From an uncultured Collinsella sp. (GTDB taxonomy: Bacteria > Actinomycetota > Coriobacteriia > Coriobacteriales > Coriobacteriaceae): a stretch of 8,084 bases of DNA. The stretch spans positions 1 to 8,084 of the forward strand of contig URWQ01000052.1 in assembly GCA_900551635.1 (NCBI GenBank), in the 5' to 3' direction. A program made the translations under genes and the position numbers. Position 1 is the first letter of the stretch; each line of letters opens with the position of its first letter. Shown here piece by piece: positions 6,642 through 8,084 of the stretch. Below the pieces are notes generated by a model. The model saw nothing but the letters and a program-made list of their open reading frames with translations. It ran no database searches and was not told the origin of the DNA.

Positions 6642-7631
6642 CTATGCTTGAGCGGCCAGTTCGGCCTTAGCTTTCTTCAACATGGCGTCGAGATCCTCGG
6701 AGGAATCCGAAGGAACCTTGCGGACCTCGAACTTGACGCCCTTGGCCTTGAGGGCCTCGAGAGTCTTGACGTCGTCATCGCCCATAGCGACGGCGTTGGT
6801 GACGACGACCTTGCCCTTGGAGTGAGCCATGGAACCGATGTTGACTTCCTTGATGTCGACGCCGGCCTCGATGGCCTTGAGCAGATCCTGCGGGTTCTCG
6901 AAGAGCAGCATGGCCTTGGTGTCACCAAAGCGCGTGTCCTTGACGACCTCGGCCATCTTCTTGATGGGAACGACGTTGGCATGGACTCCCGGAGGGGCAG
7001 CCTGCTCGATCATGGTCTTGCGGAGCTCGTCGTGAGCAACGCCGTCGGAAACCACGATGATGCGGTTGGGGTTGATCTGCTTGGTCCACGTGGTGGCCAC
7101 CTGACCATGCAGCAGACGGGTGTCGATACGGACGTGGGCAATCTTGATGTGCCCGTCGCCGATGACCGTTCCCGGAGGGATGGCGCCTGCAGGAGCAGCG
7201 GCGGCCGTAGCCGGCTTCTTCTCCTCGGGCTCCAGAGACTCGGGCTTGACGCGCACGCCAGCCTTAGCCTCAGTCACGAGATGTTTTGCGATCGCATGTG
7301 CAGTGTTCTTTGCGTCAAAGCGCTGCGAATATGCCTCGATGAGCATAGGCAGGTTGACACCGGTGACGATAGCCCAGGAATCGTGGCCCTCGATGAGCCC
7401 GCTAATCTGGTTGAACGGCGTGCCGCCCCACAGATCAACGAGGAAGAGCACCTGCTCCTGGTCCTCGAAGGAAGCGACTGCTTCCTCGACCTTGGCACGG
7501 AAGTCGTCGGGGCCCATGCTCGGCTCGAGCGAGACCACGGCAACAGACGGCTGATCGCCAAAGACCATCGAGCCCGTCTGCTTGATTCCAGCTGCCAAGT
7601 CCCCGTGGCTAGCAAGAACAATACTTACCAT
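6642..7631 (-). CDS. manX: PTS mannose-family IIAB fusion
   Basis: This 329-residue cytoplasmic protein joins IIA and IIB in the order and length of E. coli ManX. The IIA domain (1-125) has the phosphorylated histidine at H9 in VLASHGDLAAG and the LFLVDLWGGTPFNQ block (62-75). An Ala/Pro-rich linker (about 130-156) leads to IIB (161-329), with active-site H175 in HVRIDTRLLHGQV. Phosphate passes from HPr to H9, then H175, then the sugar in the IIC/IID channel. I chose the ATG at 7631, seven bases from AGGAGG (7639-7644). The GTG just upstream is too close to the Shine-Dalgarno, and an out-of-frame ATG-TGA start-stop pair overlaps the true start. It is the first gene of the operon. Arginine codons are exclusively CGC or CGT. 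Substrate specificity is unresolved. Confidence 0.96.
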   Translation of the reverse strand: MVSIVLASHGDLAAGIKQTGSMVFGDQPSVAVVSLEPSMGPDDFRAKVEEAVASFEDQEQVLFLVDLWGGTPFNQISGLIEGHDSWAIVTGVNLPMLIEAYSQRFDAKNTAHAIAKHLVTEAKAGVRVKPESLEPEEKKPATAAAAPAGAIPPGTVIGDGHIKIAHVRIDTRLLHGQVATTWTKQINPNRIIVVSDGVAHDELRKTMIEQAAPPGVHANVVPIKKMAEVVKDTRFGDTKAMLLFENPQDLLKAIEAGVDIKEVNIGSMAHSKGKVVVTNAVAMGDDDVKTLEALKAKGVKFEVRKVPSDSSEDLDAMLKKAKAELAAQA

Positions 7632-7671
7632 CACATAACCTCCTTTTTGTCTACGTATTCCCTACACGACA

Positions 7672-7743
7672 TTAAGGAAGTATACCTGTTTAGTTTGTGG
7701 AATTATCGCTAAATTTGCAAAAGGTTGCATTATTTGTTTAAAC
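7672..7743 (-). promoter_or_regulatory. Probable manX promoter region with dyad
   Basis: TATACT on the minus strand (7684-7679) is a good -10 and would give a 5' leader of about 40 nt before manX. At 17-bp spacing the -35 position reads GATAAT, which is poor, so the promoter may need an activator. Just upstream is the perfect dyad TGCAA-AAGG-TTGCA (7716-7729), which also reads as TTGCA repeated at a 10-bp interval, a possible operator. A copy of TTTGTTTAAAC ends the region. No regulator gene is in the window, so the protein is not identified. GATAAT itself could be an alternative -10. Confidence 0.4.
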
Positions 7744-7908
7744 GTCTAGGTTTGTTACAAGTTGATTACGTTGCTGGTTTTTCACTCATTACCCGCCAAG
7801 GCGCCGCTCATCAAGCCGCGCATTTTACAGATACAAGCAGGCTGTTCATTAATATCGATTTTAGGCAAGTGCGAATGAGCTTGTACTGCCACTATTTTGT
7901 TTAAACAG
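7733..7908. repeat. Direct repeat TTTGTTTAAAC, two copies 165 bp apart
   Basis: TTTGTTTAAAC occurs at 7733-7743 and 7898-7908 in the same orientation, both upstream of manX. Each contains the palindrome GTTTAAAC. The spacing is large for one operator but possible for DNA looping between two sites. The stretch between them is AT-rich, has stops in all frames at short intervals and shows nothing I can call a gene. Confidence 0.45.
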
Positions 7909-7955
7909 ACATAACTTGACCATTAGCTTGACTTATGCTCTAGCGCAAGTAGTCA

Positions 7956-8030
7956 TTGGGGACGTTCTTAAACGACTAGTCGTTGGGGACGTTCTTGTTT
8001 GACTAGTCGTTTAAGAACGTCCCCAACGAC
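7956..8030. repeat. Three-part palindromic repeat with alternative pairings
   Basis: Two direct copies of TTGGGGACGTTCTT (7956-7969 and 7983-7996) are followed by the inverted copy at 8013-8026. The first copy plus its right flank (7956-7979) is perfectly complementary to 8003-8026 over 24 bp. The second copy with its left flank (7979-7996) is perfectly complementary to 8013-8030 over 18 bp. Only one hairpin can form at a time. CTAGTC motifs recur between copies. The element starts just past the stop of the right-edge gene. It lacks a T-run after either stem, so a dispersed repeat or mRNA 3'-end structure is likelier than a simple terminator. Confidence 0.85.
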
Positions 8031-8034
8031 CAAG

Positions 8035-8084
8035 TTAGGCGATGTGGAGGGGGTTGGCGGCGTCGACGGCGTCGGGAGCGTCGG
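8035..8084 (-). CDS. C-terminal end of an unidentified protein
   Basis: The minus strand reads 15 codons to a TAA at 8037-8035, giving the tail DAPDAVDAANPLHIA. Fourteen of the 15 sense codons end in C and the other in T, as expected for coding DNA in this genome, which is the main reason to call it. The rest is beyond the right edge, and I cannot identify the protein. It runs in the same direction as manX but is separated by about 400 bp and a large palindrome, so it is probably a separate transcription unit. A plus-strand frame opening at ATG 8043 is possible but weaker. Confidence 0.5.
   Translation of the reverse strand, partial: DAPDAVDAANPLHIA

Noticed and set aside
5775..7712. A 645-codon plus-strand open frame opposite manX, manY and manZ
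   Set aside because: It mirrors GC-rich genes on the other strand, its translation is low-complexity (His/Asp/Gly-rich) with no family resemblance, and the minus-strand genes have clear PTS domains.
7672..7743. Sigma-54 promoter for the mannose PTS operon, as in some Firmicutes
   Set aside because: No TGGCAC-N5-TTGC arrangement at -24/-12 is present, no LevR-type activator is visible, and sigma-54 is not expected in Actinobacteria.
7956..8030. CRISPR array
   Set aside because: There are only two direct units and one inverted unit, with no evenly spaced unique spacers and no cas genes.

Overview
The window looks like chromosome of a moderately high-GC Gram-positive gut actinobacterium, most likely Coriobacteriia (Collinsella-like). 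That placement is inference from composition, strong AGGAGG ribosome-binding sites, a mannose-family PTS operon ending in a DUF956 gene, and palindromic intergenic repeats. There is no 16S or other phylogenetic marker here. Every protein gene I can support is on the minus strand, so transcription runs from high to low coordinates.

Layout from high to low coordinates. (1) 8035-8084 holds the last 15 codons of an unidentified gene. (2) 7632-8034 is an AT-rich, gene-free regulatory stretch with a three-part palindromic repeat (7956-8030), two copies of an 11-bp direct repeat, a small dyad and a probable promoter. (3) 4349-7631 is a mannose-type PTS operon: manX (IIAB fusion), manY (IIC), manZ (IID), an intercistronic terminator, then a DUF956 (ManO-type) gene. 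(4) 4138-4339 holds a 21-bp-arm inverted repeat and tRNA-Arg(CCU) with its own terminator. (5) 3758-4090 is gene-free but highly structured: a T-box antiterminator core on the plus strand with neither Stem I nor a downstream gene, and a second palindromic element. (6) 1-3757 is a restriction/defence module: a complete 942-residue MmeI-family (type IIL) nuclease-methyltransferase whose stop codon overlaps the GTG start of a DUF262 (GmrS-like) protein that runs off the left edge.

The PTS genes form one functional unit. HPr would phosphorylate the IIA histidine, phosphate passes to the IIB histidine, and the IIC/IID membrane pair moves and phosphorylates a hexose. The DUF956 protein is probably an accessory expressed by read-through. 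The defence pair looks like imported cargo on the 3' side of a tRNA gene. Its arginine codons include AGG, AGA, CGA and CGG, while all 21 arginine codons of manXYZ are CGC or CGT. The part of the MmeI-like gene leading into the target-recognition region is AT-richer still, suggesting a separate exchange of specificity. The most puzzling item is the orphan T-box core wedged between the defence module and the tRNA.
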